In this document: positions 5,593-6,399 of the stretch, one piece after another
How the letters are laid out: each line of letters begins with the position of its first letter
Position numbering within the stretch: position 1 is the first letter of the stretch
Assembly: GCA_028869725.1 (NCBI GenBank)
Contig: JAGWRJ010000042.1
Location: 1-6,399, forward strand
Origin: Alphaproteobacteria bacterium
GTDB taxonomy: Bacteria > Pseudomonadota > Alphaproteobacteria > Micropepsales > Micropepsaceae
Reading direction: 5' to 3'
Length of the DNA: 6,399 bases
The notes under the pieces: model-generated
The model's database searches: none
The model's input: only the letters and a program-made list of their open reading frames with translations
What the model was told of the DNA's origin: nothing
Program-made: the position numbers and the translations under genes

Positions 5593-6399
5593 CCGCCAAA
5601 CCGCCGCTCAAAAACATCGGCGCTTCCGTCAGGGCGCGCCTCACCCGCATCGCTCAGGAGCGCAAGGAAGACGTCCATCTCGCGCTCACCCGTTATGCCA
5701 TCGAGCGGTTCCTCTACCGGCTCGGCCAGTCCCCCCATCGGGACCGGTTTGTGCTCAAAGGCGCGATGCTGTTCAGCCTGTGGGCGCCGACGCCTTATCG
5801 GGCGACCGGCGACCTTGACCTGCTGGGATATGGCGATGCCGCGCCGGAACGGATTGCGAGCGTCTTCCGGGATATCTGCATAATCGACGTCGCGGATGAT
5901 GGCGTGGTCTTCAAGCCCGAAACCTTGCGGGCAGAACCGGCCAGGGCCGAAGACGAATATAGCGGCGTGCGGGCCGCGATGATTGCCGAGATGGCCGGTG
6001 CGCGTTTGTCCATCCAGATCGATGTCGGCTTCGGCGATGCCGTGACCCCGGCCGCGCGCGAAATCGATTATCCCTCGCTGCTCGACATGCCGACACCCCG
6101 GCTTCTGGCCTATCCGCCCGAAACGGTGGTAGCCGAGAAATTCCAGGCGCTGGTCGCGCTCGGCATGCTCAACAGCCGCATGAAGGATTTCTTCGATCTT
6201 TGGGCGATCGGGGAAACCTTTTCCTTCGACGGCTCCGTCCTCGCCGAAGCGATCCGGGCGACCTTCGCGCGCCGCGACACGGCCCTGCCACGGCAAACGC
6301 CCATCGCTTTGACTGCGGCCTTTGCCGAGGACGCCGCGAAGCAAGCCCAGTGGCGTGGATTTCTGCGTCGCACGGCTTTGTCCATGGCGCCGGAACCCT
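5589..6399 (+). CDS. abiEii: AbiEii-type nucleotidyltransferase toxin (3' end outside window)
   Basis: The GTG at 5589-5591 overlaps the antitoxin stop at 5590-5592, which fits strict translational coupling. A total of 270 residues are visible with no stop before the right edge. The nucleotidyltransferase core is intact: LKGAMLFSLW (57-65), then RATGDLDLLGYG (71-82) with D75 and D77 as the predicted metal-binding pair, a later strand IQIDVGFGD (143-150) with D145 as the probable third acidic residue, and the family signature AEKFQALVALGMLNSRMKDFFDLW (182-205) with K184, K199, D200 and D203. Members of this family (AbiEii/MenA type) transfer nucleotides to RNA, including tRNA in characterised cases, and halt growth reversibly. 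The substrate of this protein cannot be read from sequence. With the gene upstream it forms a type IV toxin-antitoxin pair associated with phage abortive infection and element maintenance. Confidence 0.9.
   Translation, partial: MTAKPPLKNIGASVRARLTRIAQERKEDVHLALTRYAIERFLYRLGQSPHRDRFVLKGAMLFSLWAPTPYRATGDLDLLGYGDAAPERIASVFRDICIIDVADDGVVFKPETLRAEPARAEDEYSGVRAAMIAEMAGARLSIQIDVGFGDAVTPAAREIDYPSLLDMPTPRLLAYPPETVVAEKFQALVALGMLNSRMKDFFDLWAIGETFSFDGSVLAEAIRATFARRDTALPRQTPIALTAAFAEDAAKQAQWRGFLRRTALSMAPEP

Noticed and set aside
5571..6344. A 257-residue minus-strand open frame opposite the AbiEii gene
   Set aside because: The plus strand carries clear AbiEii signatures. The antisense product is rich in Gly and Arg with no recognisable family.
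1..6399. tRNA, rRNA, CRISPR array, transposase or integrase genes
   Set aside because: No cloverleaf, spaced direct-repeat array or transposase/integrase motif could be seen on either strand. Only short palindromes and a single hexamer repeat are present.

Overview
The window most likely comes from a GC-rich alphaproteobacterium of the Sphingomonadales type. This rests on the style of its RHS protein, on a palindrome resembling short repeats I recall from sphingomonad genomes, and on GC-rich codon use on the right. The assignment is inferred from pattern recognition; no search was run.

Left part (1-3640, all on the minus strand): this is the 3' end of an RHS/YD-repeat polymorphic-toxin locus. 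The RHS core (3493-2252) keeps its YD repeats, the conserved RHS-associated core and the DPTGL boundary. It has lost most of its 5' part: a remnant in another frame runs to about 3640 and RHS similarity then stops. Three in-frame TGA codons separate the core from its C-terminal tail (2158-1745). Downstream, membrane proteins and glycine-rich tail-like proteins alternate: membrane protein (1730-1407, probably reaching 1339 after a shift at an 11-T run), tail module (1360-800), membrane protein (803-558), tail module (551-79, broken by a one-base deletion), membrane protein (73 to beyond the left edge). Spacing is very tight, with ATGA overlaps or gaps of 5-14 bases. I read this as an array of displaced RHS C-terminal modules, each followed by a putative membrane immunity protein. 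It looks somewhat less GC-rich than its surroundings and is partly decayed.

Middle (3641-3745): a short AT-richer divergent region holds a TATAAT box just upstream of the rightward operon and marks the junction between the two loci.

Right part (3746-6399, plus strand): three genes are arranged head to tail with stop/start overlaps. They encode a DUF4143-type AAA ATPase with a winged-helix region and a PD-(D/E)XK-like C-terminus, an AbiEi-type antitoxin/repressor, and an AbiEii-type nucleotidyltransferase toxin that runs off the right edge. The last two form a type IV toxin-antitoxin/abortive-infection pair. The tight coupling to the ATPase suggests a three-gene defence or stability operon.

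The window therefore joins an interbacterial-conflict locus on the left to a phage-defence or toxin-antitoxin operon on the right. The breakpoint suggests the RHS gene was truncated by the rearrangement that brought them together.
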